Source: Heterotrichella gracilis (lineage: Eukaryota > Sar > Xanthophyceae > Tribonematales > Xanthonemataceae). From it: DNA of 64,000 bases. The translations under genes were made by a program, and so were the position numbers. Shown in pieces: positions 25,551-35,657 of the stretch. Numbering within the stretch: position 1 is the stretch's first letter; each line of letters begins with the position of its first letter. The DNA is taken from assembly GCA_032358255.1 (NCBI GenBank), contig JAULBX010000002.1, forward strand, positions 496,001 through 560,000, read 5' to 3'. The notes below the pieces were generated by a model. It was given only the letters and a program-made list of their open reading frames with translations. It did not search any database and was not told where the DNA came from.

Positions 25551-26243
25551 ATGAAAAAAACAGAAAATCTCATAAAGAATAAATCTCCCGAAGAATCTTT
25601 AGCATTATTGGCTAAAGAATTTCCTGGCAAGGTTGTGTTTTCTACAAGTCTAGGTTACGAAGACCAGGCGATTACACATTTTATTTTTTCAAACAATTTG
25701 CCTATTGAAATTTTCACTTTAGATACCGGCCGTTTATTCCCCGAGACCTATTCTGTTCTAGAAAGTACCTTGCAACGTTATAAAAAACCAATTAAAGTAT
25801 ATTACCCTCAAACCGAAGAAATAGAAAAATTAGTTTCTCAAAAAGGCCCGAATAGTTTTTATGAATCGATAGAGAACAGAAAAGAATGTTGCTACATCAG
25901 AAAGGTTGAACCTTTAAAACGTGCTTTAAAAGGAAATAAGATCTGGATCACCGGTATTCGGGCAGAACAGTCAGGCAACCGAAAAGATATGCCTGCGCTG
26001 GAATGGGACGAAGGAAATCAGATCATAAAATTTCATCCGATCATTAACTGGACATTAAAAGAAGTAAAAAATCATATCGCTAAACATAATATTCCTTACA
26101 ATAGTTTACACGATAAAGGTTTTGTAAGTATAGGCTGCGCTCCGTGTACAAGAGCGATAAAAGATGGAGAGGATTTTCGTGCAGGTAGATGGTGGTGGGA
26201 ACAGAATGATAAAAAAGAATGTGGCTTACATAGTTTGAAATAA
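25551..26243 (+). CDS. cysH: Adenylylsulfate (APS) reductase, Fe-S type
   Basis: A 230-residue PAPS/APS reductase-fold enzyme reducing activated sulfate to sulfite. FSTSLGYEDQAITHFI and LDTGRLFPETY form the nucleotide site. Cys113-Cys114 and Cys196-x2-Cys199 (GCAPCTR) give the paired-Cys pattern that binds [4Fe-4S] and marks enzymes using APS rather than PAPS. This agrees with the absence of a CysC kinase in the cluster. The C-terminal ECGLH holds the catalytic Cys for the thiosulfonate intermediate. Confidence 0.95.
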   Translation: MKKTENLIKNKSPEESLALLAKEFPGKVVFSTSLGYEDQAITHFIFSNNLPIEIFTLDTGRLFPETYSVLESTLQRYKKPIKVYYPQTEEIEKLVSQKGPNSFYESIENRKECCYIRKVEPLKRALKGNKIWITGIRAEQSGNRKDMPALEWDEGNQIIKFHPIINWTLKEVKNHIAKHNIPYNSLHDKGFVSIGCAPCTRAIKDGEDFRAGRWWWEQNDKKECGLHSLK

Positions 26244-26275
26244 GATTTAAGAACCGAGATTTGAGAAATAAAAAA

Positions 26276-27184
26276 ATGAGCAAAAAAATAGATTATTTAG
26301 ATGAGTTGGAAGCAGAAGCAATTTATATTCTGCGTGAAGTGGCAGGCCAATTCGATCGCCCTGCATTATTGTTTAGCGGGGGTAAAGACAGCATTTGTTT
26401 AGTGCATTTGGCTTTAAAAGCTTTTCGTCCCGGTAAATTTCCATTCCCTTTAGTGCATGTTGATACAGGACATAATTTCCAGGAGGCATTGGATTACAGG
26501 GATAATTTAGCAAAAACAATTGGAGAGAAATTAATTGTTCGCAAAGTAGAAGATACGATCAAAACAAAAAAATTACAAGACGCTAAAGGAAAATTTCCAA
26601 GCAGAAATGGTTTACAAACCTATACGCTTTTGGATGTAATAGAAGAATTTGAATTTGATGCCTGTATTGGTGGAGCACGCAGAGATGAAGAGAAAGCGAG
26701 AGCAAAAGAACGTGTTTTTTCTGTGCGCGATGAGTTTGGGCAGTGGGATCCAAAAATGCAACGCCCTGAATTGTGGAATATCTATAATGGAAAAATAAAC
26801 AAGGGAGAAAACGTGCGCGTGTTTCCCATTAGCAACTGGACCGAGTTAGACGTTTGGAATTATATTAAACGCGAAAAAATAGAATTACCATCCATTTATT
26901 TTACACACGAACGCGAATGTGTGGTTACTGAACACGGTCAGTTAATGTGCACGAATGAATTCTTGCAATTAGACGGGAGCGAACAGATCGTAACAAAAAA
27001 TGTACGCTACAGAACAGTTGGCGACATGACTTGTACGGCAGCTGTTGAAAGTGAAGCTTATAAAATTGAAGACATTATTAACGAAATAAAAGAAGCAAAG
27101 ATCAGTGAACGTGGTGCTACCAGGATGGATGACAGAGTGAGCGAAGCCGCAATGGAAGACCGGAAGAAGGGCGGATACTTCTAA
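26276..27184 (+). CDS. cysD: Sulfate adenylyltransferase subunit 2
   Basis: A 302-residue ATP pyrophosphatase-fold subunit that adenylates sulfate together with CysN. ALLFSGGKDSICLVHLALKA is the PP-loop, followed by the VDTGHNFQEALDYRD segment and GGARRDEEKARAKER; the C-terminus ends RKKGGYF, as in other CysD. The ATG at 26276 (MSKKIDYLDELE) is chosen over a TTG at 26261. Short repeated pieces AGATTTAAGAACC and GAGATTTGAG precede the start. Confidence 0.97.
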   Translation: MSKKIDYLDELEAEAIYILREVAGQFDRPALLFSGGKDSICLVHLALKAFRPGKFPFPLVHVDTGHNFQEALDYRDNLAKTIGEKLIVRKVEDTIKTKKLQDAKGKFPSRNGLQTYTLLDVIEEFEFDACIGGARRDEEKARAKERVFSVRDEFGQWDPKMQRPELWNIYNGKINKGENVRVFPISNWTELDVWNYIKREKIELPSIYFTHERECVVTEHGQLMCTNEFLQLDGSEQIVTKNVRYRTVGDMTCTAAVESEAYKIEDIINEIKEAKISERGATRMDDRVSEAAMEDRKKGGYF

Positions 27185-27201
27185 AATGAAAAATTATAAA
27201 T

Positions 27202-27232
27202 GTTGGATGATAAATTATTGTTTTCATTCAAC
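27202..27232. repeat. Hairpin between cysD and cysN
   Basis: GTTGGATGA (27202-27210) pairs with TCATTCAAC (27224-27232), 9 bp with one G-U, followed by ATC. No T-run, so not a terminator. It could set the differential expression of cysD and cysN or be an old intergenic repeat. Confidence 0.45.
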
Positions 27233-27262
27233 ATCAGATATTTAAAATTTAAAATTACAAAA

Positions 27263-28507
27263 ATGGACCTATTAAGATTTTTTACAGCAGGTAATGTAGA
27301 TGATGGCAAAAGCACCCTCATCGGGCGTTTATTATACGATAGCAATTCTATCTCAACAGACATTATTGAAACACTTACACGTCAAAGTAAAACTACAGGA
27401 GCTAATTCTGAAATTGACCTGGCATTATTGACAGATGGTTTACGCGCCGAACGTGAACAAGGAATTACAATAGATGTAGCCTACAAATATTTTACAACTA
27501 ATAAACGAAAATTTATTATTGCCGATACTCCCGGTCATATTCAATATACCCGTAATATGTTCACTGGCGCTTCAAATGCCGATCTTGCAATTATTTTAGT
27601 GGATGCCAGAAATGGAATTACTGATCAAACAAAACGCCATTCGATTTTGTCAGCTATATTAAGCTTACCAAATATTTTAGTGTGCATTAATAAAATGGAC
27701 CTCGTGAATTATTCCGAGACGCGTTATAAAGAAATTGAAACTGACTACTTAATTTTTGCGCAACAATTAGCTTTAAAAAACATTTCATTTATTCCTGCAA
27801 GTGCTTTAGCAGGAGATAATGTTGTGACCAGATCTGATAAAATGGATTGGTATAATGGTCCTACCCTTTTGGACTTTTTAGAAACCATTGAAATCGAAGA
27901 AACAGAAAAAATAGATGCATCCCGTTTCCAGGTTCAATATGTTATCCGCCCTCAAACAGATGAACTACATGATTACCGTGGTTTTGCAGGAAAAATAGTG
28001 AGTGGTACATATAAAAAAGGTCAGCGTGTTGTCGTTCTACCTTCCGGAATAGAATCGGAGATCGAAAAGATCGAGATAAATCAACAAGAAGTTGAAGTTG
28101 CAGAAGCAGATCAACCGGTTGTTATTCATTTAAAAGATGATGTAGATGTTAGCCGCGGGAATTCAATAGTATCAGTTGAACATTTACCAAAAACTGAAAA
28201 AGAGTTAACAGCTACCATTTGCTGGATGGATAATGCTGCCTTTATTCCCGGCCAAAAAATATTGTTTCAACAAAATAGTTTCCGCACAAAAGCTATTGTT
28301 AAAGAAGTTATAAGTAAAGTGGATATCCACTCATTTCTGGAACTACAAAGTGATGGCACTATGAAATTGAACGATATTTGCAAGGTTTTAATAAAAACCG
28401 CTGAAGCAGTAAGTTTTGACGCTTACTCGGTAAACAGGGGCACAGGGGCCTTTATACTGGTTAATGAGAACACTAATAATACTATAGCTGCCGGCACAAT
28501 TAATTAA
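27263..28507 (+). CDS. cysN: Sulfate adenylyltransferase subunit 1 (GTPase)
   Basis: A 414-residue EF-Tu-like GTPase that drives sulfate adenylation by CysD. G1 GNVDDGKS (residues 10-17), REQGITIDVAY (G2), DTPGHIQYTRNM (G3) and NKMDLV (G4) are all present; beta-barrel domains follow. No C-terminal CysC (APS kinase) fusion, consistent with an APS-type CysH. I chose ATG 27263 (MDLLRFFTAGNVDD) because the frame opened upstream by a TTG covers the hairpin and adds non-family residues. Confidence 0.96.
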   Translation: MDLLRFFTAGNVDDGKSTLIGRLLYDSNSISTDIIETLTRQSKTTGANSEIDLALLTDGLRAEREQGITIDVAYKYFTTNKRKFIIADTPGHIQYTRNMFTGASNADLAIILVDARNGITDQTKRHSILSAILSLPNILVCINKMDLVNYSETRYKEIETDYLIFAQQLALKNISFIPASALAGDNVVTRSDKMDWYNGPTLLDFLETIEIEETEKIDASRFQVQYVIRPQTDELHDYRGFAGKIVSGTYKKGQRVVVLPSGIESEIEKIEINQQEVEVAEADQPVVIHLKDDVDVSRGNSIVSVEHLPKTEKELTATICWMDNAAFIPGQKILFQQNSFRTKAIVKEVISKVDIHSFLELQSDGTMKLNDICKVLIKTAEAVSFDAYSVNRGTGAFILVNENTNNTIAAGTIN

Positions 28508-28512
28508 AAAAT

Positions 28513-28543
28513 TTGGATATTAAATAAATAATACATTAATTTG
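28513..28543 (+). promoter_or_regulatory. Probable promoter of the his operon
   Basis: TTG (28513-28515), 20 bases, then TTAATTTG (28536-28543), seven of eight positions of TAnnTTTG. Expected transcription start lies at about 28549-28550, at the leader peptide GTG itself, so the leader may be translated leaderless. Confidence 0.5.
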
Positions 28544-28548
28544 CCGTA

Positions 28549-28620
28549 GTGAAAAACAATACACAAATACATCATCATCATAACTTACTTCGGGTAGGCT
28601 ATGATAGTATTGTGTTTTAG
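28549..28620 (+). CDS. hisL: Histidine operon leader peptide
   Basis: A 23-residue ORF starting GTG: (M)KNNTQIHHHHNLLRVGYDSI then VF and TAG. Four consecutive CAT codons (28570-28581) make the ribosome sense charged tRNA-His. An in-frame TAA at 28537-28539 limits the start to this region, and GTG 28549 is the only standard start codon before the His run. Directly upstream of the hisG attenuator. Confidence 0.85.
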   Translation: MKNNTQIHHHHNLLRVGYDSIVF

Positions 28621-28677
28621 AATAAGAAATTACTCCATAATATATTATAAGGCTTACCAATGCGGTAGGCCTTTTTT
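28593..28677 (+). terminator. His attenuator: terminator with antiterminator
   Basis: Terminator: AAGGCTTACC (28649-28658) with GGTAGGCCTT (28664-28673), 10 bp with one G-U, followed by T's to 28677. Antiterminator: GGTAGGCT (28593-28600), inside the leader ORF and 12 bases after the His codons, pairs with the same GGCTTACC arm (28651-28658), 8 bp with two G-U. A ribosome stalled on His codons leaves 28593-28600 free, so hisG is transcribed; a moving ribosome covers it and the terminator forms. Confidence 0.85.
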
Positions 28678-28698
28678 ATGTCAAAAAATTAAAATAAC

Positions 28699-29559
28699 AT
28701 GCAAACAAAATTAAAAATAGCAATACAAAAGTCTGGCAGGTTAAGCGAAAGCTCGCTTAAGCTCCTAAAAGAATGTGGAATTGAATTTGATAACGGTTTA
28801 AATAAACTGAAGGCGGAAGCATTCAATTTTCCTTTAGAAGTATTTTTTCTAAGAGATGATGATATCCCACAATATGTTGAAGATGGTGTAGCGGATATTG
28901 GAATTGTGGGTGAAAATGTTGTGTTAGAAAAAAACAAAGCAATTAAACTCATAGATAAATTAGGTTTTGGAAAGTGCCGCTTATCAATTGCCATACCGAA
29001 GGAGCAAAAATACGCGTCGTTAAAAGACTTCAATGGCAAACGTTTCGCAACCTCCTACCCAAATATTTTATCATCTTATTTAGTAAAAAACAAAATTAAA
29101 GCCGAGATCCAGGAAATAAGTGGTTCTGTAGAAATAGCACCCGGTATAGGGTTAGCTGATGCCATCTGCGACCTTGTAAGTTCTGGCAGCACCCTCTTTA
29201 CTAATGGTTTAAAGGAAGTTGATGTTATACTAAATTCAGAAGCTGTGCTGATTTCAAATAAAAAATTAAAAAAAGAACAGCAATTGATTTTAAATAAATT
29301 ATTGTTTCGCATTAATGCAGTACGTAAGGCTAAAAAAACAAAATACATTTTGCTGAATGCACCAAACAAATCGCTTGAAAAAATTTGTAAAATATTGCCA
29401 GGCATGAAAAGCCCAACTATTTTGCCATTGGCAGAAAAGAACTGGAGCTCAGTTCACTCGGTAGTGGAAGAAGATCAATTTTGGGAAATAATTGAAAAAT
29501 TAAAAATAAACGGCGCCCAGGGAATTTTAGTGGTGCCAATAGAAAAAATGATATTATGA
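28699..29559 (+). CDS. hisG: ATP phosphoribosyltransferase (long form)
   Basis: A 286-residue enzyme for the first step of histidine synthesis. Opening KLKIAIQKSGRLSESSLKLL, DDIPQYVEDGVADIGIVGEN, FATSYPNILSSYL and DLVSSGSTLFTNGL (the PRPP region) define the catalytic part; residues 210-286 form the C-terminal regulatory domain of long-form HisG, site of histidine feedback. Expression is set by the leader and attenuator upstream. Its stop overlaps the hisD start (ATGA). Confidence 0.97.
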   Translation: MQTKLKIAIQKSGRLSESSLKLLKECGIEFDNGLNKLKAEAFNFPLEVFFLRDDDIPQYVEDGVADIGIVGENVVLEKNKAIKLIDKLGFGKCRLSIAIPKEQKYASLKDFNGKRFATSYPNILSSYLVKNKIKAEIQEISGSVEIAPGIGLADAICDLVSSGSTLFTNGLKEVDVILNSEAVLISNKKLKKEQQLILNKLLFRINAVRKAKKTKYILLNAPNKSLEKICKILPGMKSPTILPLAEKNWSSVHSVVEEDQFWEIIEKLKINGAQGILVVPIEKMIL

Positions 29560-30836
29560 TGAAGAGGATAAACTACCCTAACCGGAATCAATGGCAGGAG
29601 ATACTAAAGCGTCCGACACTAGACACTTTATTTATTGAAAAAATTGTTGGCGAAATACTTTCAGATGTTAAACAAAATGGAGATACGGCTATTAAAAAGT
29701 ATAGCTTACAATTTGATAAAACTTCGCTAGATAATTTCTTAGTATCGGAAGCGGAGTTTGAAGAAGGAGAAAAATTGTGTAGTCCTGAGTTAAAAGGAGC
29801 TATTCAACTAGCAAAAAATAATATCGAGAAGTTTCACAGTGCACAAAAGGAAGAGGTCAGCTTTATTGAAACGACTTCAGGTGTGAAATGTTGGAGACGA
29901 TCTTTAGGAATAGAAAAAGTTGGTTTATATATTCCGGGCGGTTCTGCCCCGTTATTCTCTACAATTTTAATGTTGGCTGTTCCCGCAAAAATAGCAGGTT
30001 GCAAAGAAATTATCATGTGTAGTCCTGCAAATAGTGAAGGGAAATTAAATCCTGCTATTTTATACACAGCAAAACTAGTTGGTATTAATAAAGTATTTAA
30101 GATAGGCGGCGCACAAGCAATAGCTGCTATGGCCTACGGCACCGAAAGCATTCCAAAAGTATTTAAAATTTTTGGTCCGGGTAACCAATATGTAACATGC
30201 GCCAAACAATTAATAAATAAAGGCGGTACAGCTATTGATATGCCGGCGGGACCGTCTGAGTTAGCTGTACTTGCAGATGAAAGTTGTGATTCTGCTTATG
30301 TGGCAGCCGACCTTTTATCGCAGGCAGAACATGGAGAGGATTCTCAGGTGATATTGGTTACTGACAATGAAAAAGTAATAACATCCATATTTTCTGAAAT
30401 TAAAATGCAGTTATCCCTTTTACCAAGAAAAGAAATTGCCGCAAAGGCTTTGGAGAACAGCAAAGTAATTTTGGTAAAAAACATTTCGGAAGGAATTGAA
30501 CTCGTTAATGAATACGCGCCGGAGCATTTAATAATTGTTTGCAAAAACGACGAAATAGTTGCTGAACAGATAGTTAATGCCGGTTCCGTTTTCCTTGGAA
30601 ATTACTCTTGCGAAAGCGCGGGTGATTATGCTTCAGGTACAAACCATACACTGCCAACTAATGGTTATGCCAAATCATATAGTGGTGTTTCGTTAGATAG
30701 TTTTGTGAAAAAGATCACCTATCAAAAAATAACAAAGGAAGGTATAAACAATATAGGCCCTGCGATCGAACTAATGGCAGAAGCAGAAGGCTTACAAGCT
30801 CACAAAAATGCAGTCACACTAAGATTAAAAAAATAA
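29556..30836 (+). CDS. hisD: Histidinol dehydrogenase
   Basis: A 426-residue Zn-dependent enzyme carrying out the last two oxidations of the pathway. Landmarks: GLYIPGGSAPLFSTILMLAV, GGAQAIAAMAYGT, FGPGNQYV, DMPAGPSELAVLADES, SQAEHGEDSQVILVT, NEYAPEHLI and the C-terminal SAGDYASGTNHTLPT. ATG 29556 or the next ATG 29559 could both serve; the first overlaps hisG by four bases. Confidence 0.97.
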   Translation: MMKRINYPNRNQWQEILKRPTLDTLFIEKIVGEILSDVKQNGDTAIKKYSLQFDKTSLDNFLVSEAEFEEGEKLCSPELKGAIQLAKNNIEKFHSAQKEEVSFIETTSGVKCWRRSLGIEKVGLYIPGGSAPLFSTILMLAVPAKIAGCKEIIMCSPANSEGKLNPAILYTAKLVGINKVFKIGGAQAIAAMAYGTESIPKVFKIFGPGNQYVTCAKQLINKGGTAIDMPAGPSELAVLADESCDSAYVAADLLSQAEHGEDSQVILVTDNEKVITSIFSEIKMQLSLLPRKEIAAKALENSKVILVKNISEGIELVNEYAPEHLIIVCKNDEIVAEQIVNAGSVFLGNYSCESAGDYASGTNHTLPTNGYAKSYSGVSLDSFVKKITYQKITKEGINNIGPAIELMAEAEGLQAHKNAVTLRLKK

Positions 30837-30838
30837 AA

Positions 30839-31903
30839 ATGGAATTCGACTTAAATAATTTAGTAAGAGAGAATATAAAAAAACTTGTCCCCTATTCTTC
30901 TGCGCGTTCAGAATATAAAGGAATAGAGGGTATATTTTTAGACGCGAATGAAAATTCGTTATGCTTAATTAATGAAACGCGTAACCCGGGTCTCAATCGT
31001 TATCCAGATCCGATGCAAATTGTTCTAAAAGAAAAAATTTCGGAAATAAAAGGAGTTAGCCTTGAGAGGATTTTTTTAGGAAACGGCAGCGATGAAGCCA
31101 TTGATATTCTATTCCGTGCTTTTTGTGAACCAGAGAAAGATAACGTGATCATTTGTCCGCCAACATATGGTATGTACGAAGTGTCAGCAAACATCAACAA
31201 TGTAGAAGTTATTAAAGTTCCTTTGATAGCTGAAACATTTCAATTGGATACTGAAGCAGTTTTAAAATCGATTACACAAAATACTAAACTGATCTTTATT
31301 TGCTGTCCAAATAACCCAACGGGTAATGGTGTAAAATGGTTAGCAATAAAACAGATTCTCGATAACTTTAAAGGTATTGTAGTGATTGATGAAGCATACA
31401 TTGATTTCGCAGGTTACAGAAGCTTAATTCCGGAGCTGTCGAATTACTCTAATATGGTCATTCTTCAAACCTTTTCAAAGGCCTGGGGCCTGGCAGGATT
31501 AAGAGTTGGGATGGCTTTTGCTTCGTCAGCAATCGTTGAAATATTCAATAAAATAAAGCCGCCATATAATATTAATACTGTCTCTCAAAAAATAGTTTTA
31601 GAGGCACTAAATAATTCAGACCAGGTAAACAGTTCGATAAAAGAAATTATTTCCGAAAGAAATAAATTGAGCGAGTATCTTTCAAAATTGTCTTTTGTTT
31701 TAAAGGTTTATCCTTCTGAAGCTAATTTTCTATTAGTAAAAACGACTAACGCAAACAGCATCTATAGTCATCTGGTAAATAATAAAATTATAGTCCGCAA
31801 GAGAAACACTATTACTTTATGCGAGGACTGTTTAAGAATAACAATTGGCACTAAAGAGGAAAACGAAATTTTACTGAACACTTTAAAAGAATACAAAAAA
31901 TGA
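30839..31903 (+). CDS. hisC: Histidinol-phosphate aminotransferase
   Basis: A 354-residue fold-type I PLP enzyme converting imidazole acetol phosphate to histidinol phosphate. [51 protein letters not shown] and the Schiff-base Lys214 in [16 protein letters not shown] match HisC. Overlaps hisB by four bases (ATGA), indicating coupled translation. Confidence 0.96.
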   Translation: MEFDLNNLVRENIKKLVPYSSARSEYKGIEGIFLDANENSLCLINETRNPGLNRYPDPMQIVLKEKISEIKGVSLERIFLGNGSDEAIDILFRAFCEPEKDNVIICPPTYGMYEVSANINNVEVIKVPLIAETFQLDTEAVLKSITQNTKLIFICCPNNPTGNGVKWLAIKQILDNFKGIVVIDEAYIDFAGYRSLIPELSNYSNMVILQTFSKAWGLAGLRVGMAFASSAIVEIFNKIKPPYNINTVSQKIVLEALNNSDQVNSSIKEIISERNKLSEYLSKLSFVLKVYPSEANFLLVKTTNANSIYSHLVNNKIIVRKRNTITLCEDCLRITIGTKEENEILLNTLKEYKK

Positions 31904-33003
31904 AAAAAATATTATTTATAGATCGCGACGGAACGCTCATCAAAGAGCCCAAAGATTTTCAAATTGATAGCTTTGAAAAATTAGCTTTTTTACCTGGTGT
32001 ATTTAACTGGTTAGGTAAAATTGCACGTGAATTAGACTTTGAATTAGTGATGGTAACTAACCAGGATGGTTTGGGAACGAATTCTTTTCCGGAAGATACA
32101 TTTTGGCCGGTACAAAATTTTATACTTAAAATTCTGGAAGAAGAAGGTGTCATCTTCTCTGAGATATGCATTGATAAAACATTTGAAAAAGACAATGCGC
32201 CAACACGCAAACCAAATACAGGAATGCTAACGAAATATATGAACGGAGAATACGATCTTGCTAATTCATTTGTTATTGGTGATAGACAAACCGATGTGCA
32301 GTTGGCAAAAAATTTAGGCGCTAAAGCAATTTTTATAAAAAATAATGAGTTTGAACTTTCTGAAAACACAACAACGTTACAATGTAATAATTGGCAAGAA
32401 ATATATGATCTTTTAAAATTACCTGAAAGAAAAATTACATTCGCTCGCAAAACAAAAGAAACAGATATTAAAATTGAGTTAAATCTGGATGGAAAAGGAA
32501 ACTCTTCTATTTCAACCGGCATTGCATTTTTTGATCATATGCTAGAACAAATTGCCAAACACGGAAATATTGATCTTACCATTAACGCAAAAGGAGACCT
32601 GCATATTGATGAGCATCACACGATCGAAGATGTTGGTTTAAGTTTGGGTGAAGCTTTTTTAAAAGCCCTTGGAGATAAGATCGGGATGGAACGTTATGGT
32701 TTTTGCCTGCCCATGGATGATTGCCTTGCGCAGGTTGCTTTAGATTTTGGCGGAAGGAATTGGTTAGTTTGGGAAGCGGAATTTAAACGCGAAAAAATTG
32801 GCGAAATGCCAACAGAAATGTTCTCCCACTTTTTTAAATCGTTTAGCGATACCGCCAAATGTAATTTAAACATCAAAGCAGAAGGACAAAATGAACACCA
32901 CAAAATTGAAGCTATTTTTAAGGCCTTTGCAAAAGCAATAAAAATGGCAATTAAACGGGATAAAAATAATATGAGCTTACCCTCTACAAAAGGAGTGCTA
33001 TAG
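31900..33003 (+). CDS. hisB: Bifunctional histidinol-phosphatase / imidazoleglycerol-phosphate dehydratase
   Basis: A 367-residue two-domain enzyme. Residues 1-170 are a HAD phosphatase: [12 protein letters not shown] with the nucleophile pair, VTNQDG and [17 protein letters not shown]. Residues 175-367 are the IGP dehydratase: [45 protein letters not shown] and [16 protein letters not shown], the His-rich Mn-binding sets. It does steps 6 and 8. Confidence 0.97.
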   Translation: MKKILFIDRDGTLIKEPKDFQIDSFEKLAFLPGVFNWLGKIARELDFELVMVTNQDGLGTNSFPEDTFWPVQNFILKILEEEGVIFSEICIDKTFEKDNAPTRKPNTGMLTKYMNGEYDLANSFVIGDRQTDVQLAKNLGAKAIFIKNNEFELSENTTTLQCNNWQEIYDLLKLPERKITFARKTKETDIKIELNLDGKGNSSISTGIAFFDHMLEQIAKHGNIDLTINAKGDLHIDEHHTIEDVGLSLGEAFLKALGDKIGMERYGFCLPMDDCLAQVALDFGGRNWLVWEAEFKREKIGEMPTEMFSHFFKSFSDTAKCNLNIKAEGQNEHHKIEAIFKAFAKAIKMAIKRDKNNMSLPSTKGVL

Positions 33004-33588
33004 ATGAAAACGGTAATTATTAAATACAATGCGGGTAATGTGAGCTCTGTGTTTTTTGCTTTAGAGCGAATTGGCATTAATGCTTTGGTAAGCGATAATG
33101 CAGAAGAAATAAAGTCAGCAGATAAAATTATTTTTCCCGGCGTTGGGGAAGCTGGAAGCGCTATGGGCTATTTGCGGCAAAATAAATTAGATGAAGTTAT
33201 TCGGTCCCTGACCCAACCAATACTTGGCATTTGTTTGGGTATGCAATTGATGTGTAATTATTCTGAGGAAGGTGATACCGAATGTCTTGGCATCTTTGAT
33301 CAGAACGTAAAATTATTTCCCACGTCTGAGTTAAAAGTACCGCAGGTTGGCTGGAATACGATCACAGATCTTAAAACAAATTTATTTAGCGATATTATTG
33401 AAAACGAATATCAATACCTGGTGCACAGCTATTATGTAGAGCTAAGTGCATATACTATTGCACAAACAAATTATGGCATTAGCTTTAGTTCTGCTTTAAA
33501 TAAAAATAATTTTTATGGTATTCAGTTTCACCCGGAGAGATCGGGTGCTGCTGGACAGAAAATAATAGAGAATTTTATAAAATTATAA
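33004..33588 (+). CDS. hisH: Imidazole glycerol phosphate synthase, glutaminase subunit
   Basis: A 194-residue class I glutamine amidotransferase. IKYNAGNVSSVFFAL at the start, FPGVGEAGSAM, the nucleophile Cys77 in GICLGMQLM, and GIQFHPERSG with the catalytic His and Glu. It produces ammonia that passes to HisF. The ATG directly follows the hisB stop. Confidence 0.97.
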   Translation: MKTVIIKYNAGNVSSVFFALERIGINALVSDNAEEIKSADKIIFPGVGEAGSAMGYLRQNKLDEVIRSLTQPILGICLGMQLMCNYSEEGDTECLGIFDQNVKLFPTSELKVPQVGWNTITDLKTNLFSDIIENEYQYLVHSYYVELSAYTIAQTNYGISFSSALNKNNFYGIQFHPERSGAAGQKIIENFIKL

Positions 33589-33590
33589 AT

Positions 33591-34307
33591 ATGGAAATTA
33601 TCCCGGCAATAGATATAATAGATGGTAAGTGCATTCGCTTAACACAAGGTGACTACGCTCAAAAAACGATCTATAACGAAGATCCTTTAGAAGTTGCGTT
33701 GCAGTTTGAATCTATAGGCATAAAACGCTTACACCTTGTTGACCTGGAAGGAGCTAGACAAGGAAAGTTAGTTAATATCAATATACTAGAAAAAATTTCT
33801 TCTAAAACAAACTTGAAGATAGATTATAGTGGAGGAATAAGTACAAACGACGCTATTGAACAGGTGTTTTCTTGTGGGGCTGACATTGCAAGTATAGGCA
33901 GCATAGCTGTAAAAAATAAAGAGCTGTTTGCTTCATGGTTACAAAAATACGGAGCTGCTAAAATACTTCTGGGTGCGGATGTGAAGCACGAAAAAATTGC
34001 AATAAATGGCTGGCTGCAAACCACCGATATTTTACTTTTTGATTTTATTACAGATAATATAGACAAAGGAGTAACTAGCATCTTTTGCACAGATGTTTCA
34101 AAAGATGGTTTAATGCAAGGGCCATCGACGGAACTATACAGAAAAATAAAAAAGAATTTTCCCGAACTAAATTTAATTGGCAGCGGCGGAGTATCCAATA
34201 AAGAAGACGTAATGCTATTAAAAGAAATTGGTTGTTCAGGAATAATTATTGGTAAAGCAATTTACGAAGGGTCTATTACCATGAACGAATTAAAAAGCTT
34301 AATATAA
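33591..34307 (+). CDS. hisA: ProFAR isomerase
   Basis: A 238-residue (beta/alpha)8 barrel. [19 protein letters not shown] with the catalytic Asp, [36 protein letters not shown] and [19 protein letters not shown], ending [12 protein letters not shown]. It isomerises ProFAR to PRFAR, the HisHF substrate. Ends in TAATG, one base shared with hisF. Confidence 0.97.
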   Translation: MEIIPAIDIIDGKCIRLTQGDYAQKTIYNEDPLEVALQFESIGIKRLHLVDLEGARQGKLVNINILEKISSKTNLKIDYSGGISTNDAIEQVFSCGADIASIGSIAVKNKELFASWLQKYGAAKILLGADVKHEKIAINGWLQTTDILLFDFITDNIDKGVTSIFCTDVSKDGLMQGPSTELYRKIKKNFPELNLIGSGGVSNKEDVMLLKEIGCSGIIIGKAIYEGSITMNELKSLI

Positions 34308-35062
34308 TGCTTGCAAAACGAATTATAAGTTGTTTGGACATTAAAGATGGACGCACGGTTAAAGGTGTGAACTTTGAAAACATTGTTGATGCCGGCGATC
34401 CGGTTGAACTAGCTATTGCCTATGCACAAAAGGGTATTGATGAATTGGTTTTTTTAGACATTACTGCTAGTAACGAGAAACGAAAGATCTTAGTTGGCCT
34501 TGTTAGCCGCATTGCGAAACAGATTAATATTCCGTTCACTGTTGGTGGGGGCATTTCCTCCGTTGAAGATGTTTCTGCGCTTTTAAATTCAGGTGCCGAT
34601 AAAGTTTCTGTAAATTCTGCGGCGGTAAATGATCCGGGATTAGTAAAAAAATTGGCCGGGCAATTTGGTAGTCAATGTATAGTTGTAGCTATTGATACGA
34701 AATTTGAGAACAACGACTGGTATGTTTATACAAATGGCGGCAGAATAAATACCGGTTTAAGAACACTAGATTGGGCAAAACAAATTACAGAATTGGGTGC
34801 GGGTGAAATTTTATTAACCTCGATGAATAATGACGGCACCAAAAAAGGTTTTGCACTTGATATAACAAAACAAATTTCGGAAGCAGTAAATATTCCTGTG
34901 ATCGCTAGCGGAGGTGCCGGAACAATGGAACATTTTAAAGAAATATTTATAAGCGGCAAAGCAGATGCGGCATTAGCGGCCAGTATCTTCCATTATAAAG
35001 AGATAGGAGTATTAGAGTTAAAAAAATATTTAAAAAATAATAATTTAGAAATAAGAATATGA
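34307..35062 (+). CDS. hisF: Imidazole glycerol phosphate synthase, cyclase subunit
   Basis: A 251-residue barrel paralogous to His[21 protein letters not shown] with the catalytic Asp, [71 protein letters not shown] with the second Asp, and [15 protein letters not shown]. Overlaps the hisIE start by four bases. Confidence 0.97.
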   Translation: MLAKRIISCLDIKDGRTVKGVNFENIVDAGDPVELAIAYAQKGIDELVFLDITASNEKRKILVGLVSRIAKQINIPFTVGGGISSVEDVSALLNSGADKVSVNSAAVNDPGLVKKLAGQFGSQCIVVAIDTKFENNDWYVYTNGGRINTGLRTLDWAKQITELGAGEILLTSMNNDGTKKGFALDITKQISEAVNIPVIASGGAGTMEHFKEIFISGKADAALAASIFHYKEIGVLELKKYLKNNNLEIRI

Positions 35063-35655
35063 AACCGAATTTTAGTAAAGCTGCTGATGGATTAATTCCT
35101 GCAATAATACAAGATAATAACAGCAATGTAATTTTAATGTTGGGCTATATGAACCAGGAAGCTTTTGAGAAAACACAAAAAGAAAACCGTGTTACTTTTT
35201 TTTCGCGTTCAAAAAAACGTTTGTGGACAAAAGGAGAAGAGAGTAGAAATTTTTTAAATGTGAATTCTATTTTATTGGATTGCGACGAGGATACGCTTTT
35301 AATCAAAGCCACTCCTCAAGGACCTGTTTGTCACACAGGAACTGATACCTGCTTTAATGAAAAAAATAAGGCAGAGAATTTTTTAATTGAATTAGAAAAT
35401 ATAATAAGTAAACGAAAAGAAGATCCGCAAAGTGATTCTTATACCTCATCGCTATTTAAAAAAGGAATAAATAAAATAGCGCAAAAAGTTGGTGAGGAAG
35501 CTATTGAGCTGGTAATAGAATCTAAAGATGACAATAAAGCGCTTTTTGTGAATGAAGCAGCAGACCTACTCTATCACTATATAATTTTGCTAAGGGCTAA
35601 AGATGTTTATTTAAAAGATATCGTTGCAGTTCTTGAAGGAAGAAATAGCAAATAA
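35059..35655 (+). CDS. hisIE: Bifunctional phosphoribosyl-AMP cyclohydrolase / phosphoribosyl-ATP pyrophosphatase
   Basis: A 198-residue fusion. HisI part (1-105): [60 protein letters not shown] with Cys ligands for Zn and the following HTGTDTCF. HisE part (110-198): [29 protein letters not shown] and [13 protein letters not shown]. Steps 2 and 3. Last gene of the operon, ending two bases from a convergent gene, with no clear terminator. Confidence 0.97.
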   Translation: MKPNFSKAADGLIPAIIQDNNSNVILMLGYMNQEAFEKTQKENRVTFFSRSKKRLWTKGEESRNFLNVNSILLDCDEDTLLIKATPQGPVCHTGTDTCFNEKNKAENFLIELENIISKRKEDPQSDSYTSSLFKKGINKIAQKVGEEAIELVIESKDDNKALFVNEAADLLYHYIILLRAKDVYLKDIVAVLEGRNSK

Positions 35656-35657
35656 AA

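Noticed and set aside
27202-27232. Hairpin between cysD and cysN as a terminator
   Set aside because: No T-run follows, and the two genes encode subunits of one enzyme.
31959-32522. A 187-codon minus-strand open frame inside hisB
   Set aside because: Lies fully within the two-domain HisB frame, whose catalytic motifs are intact.
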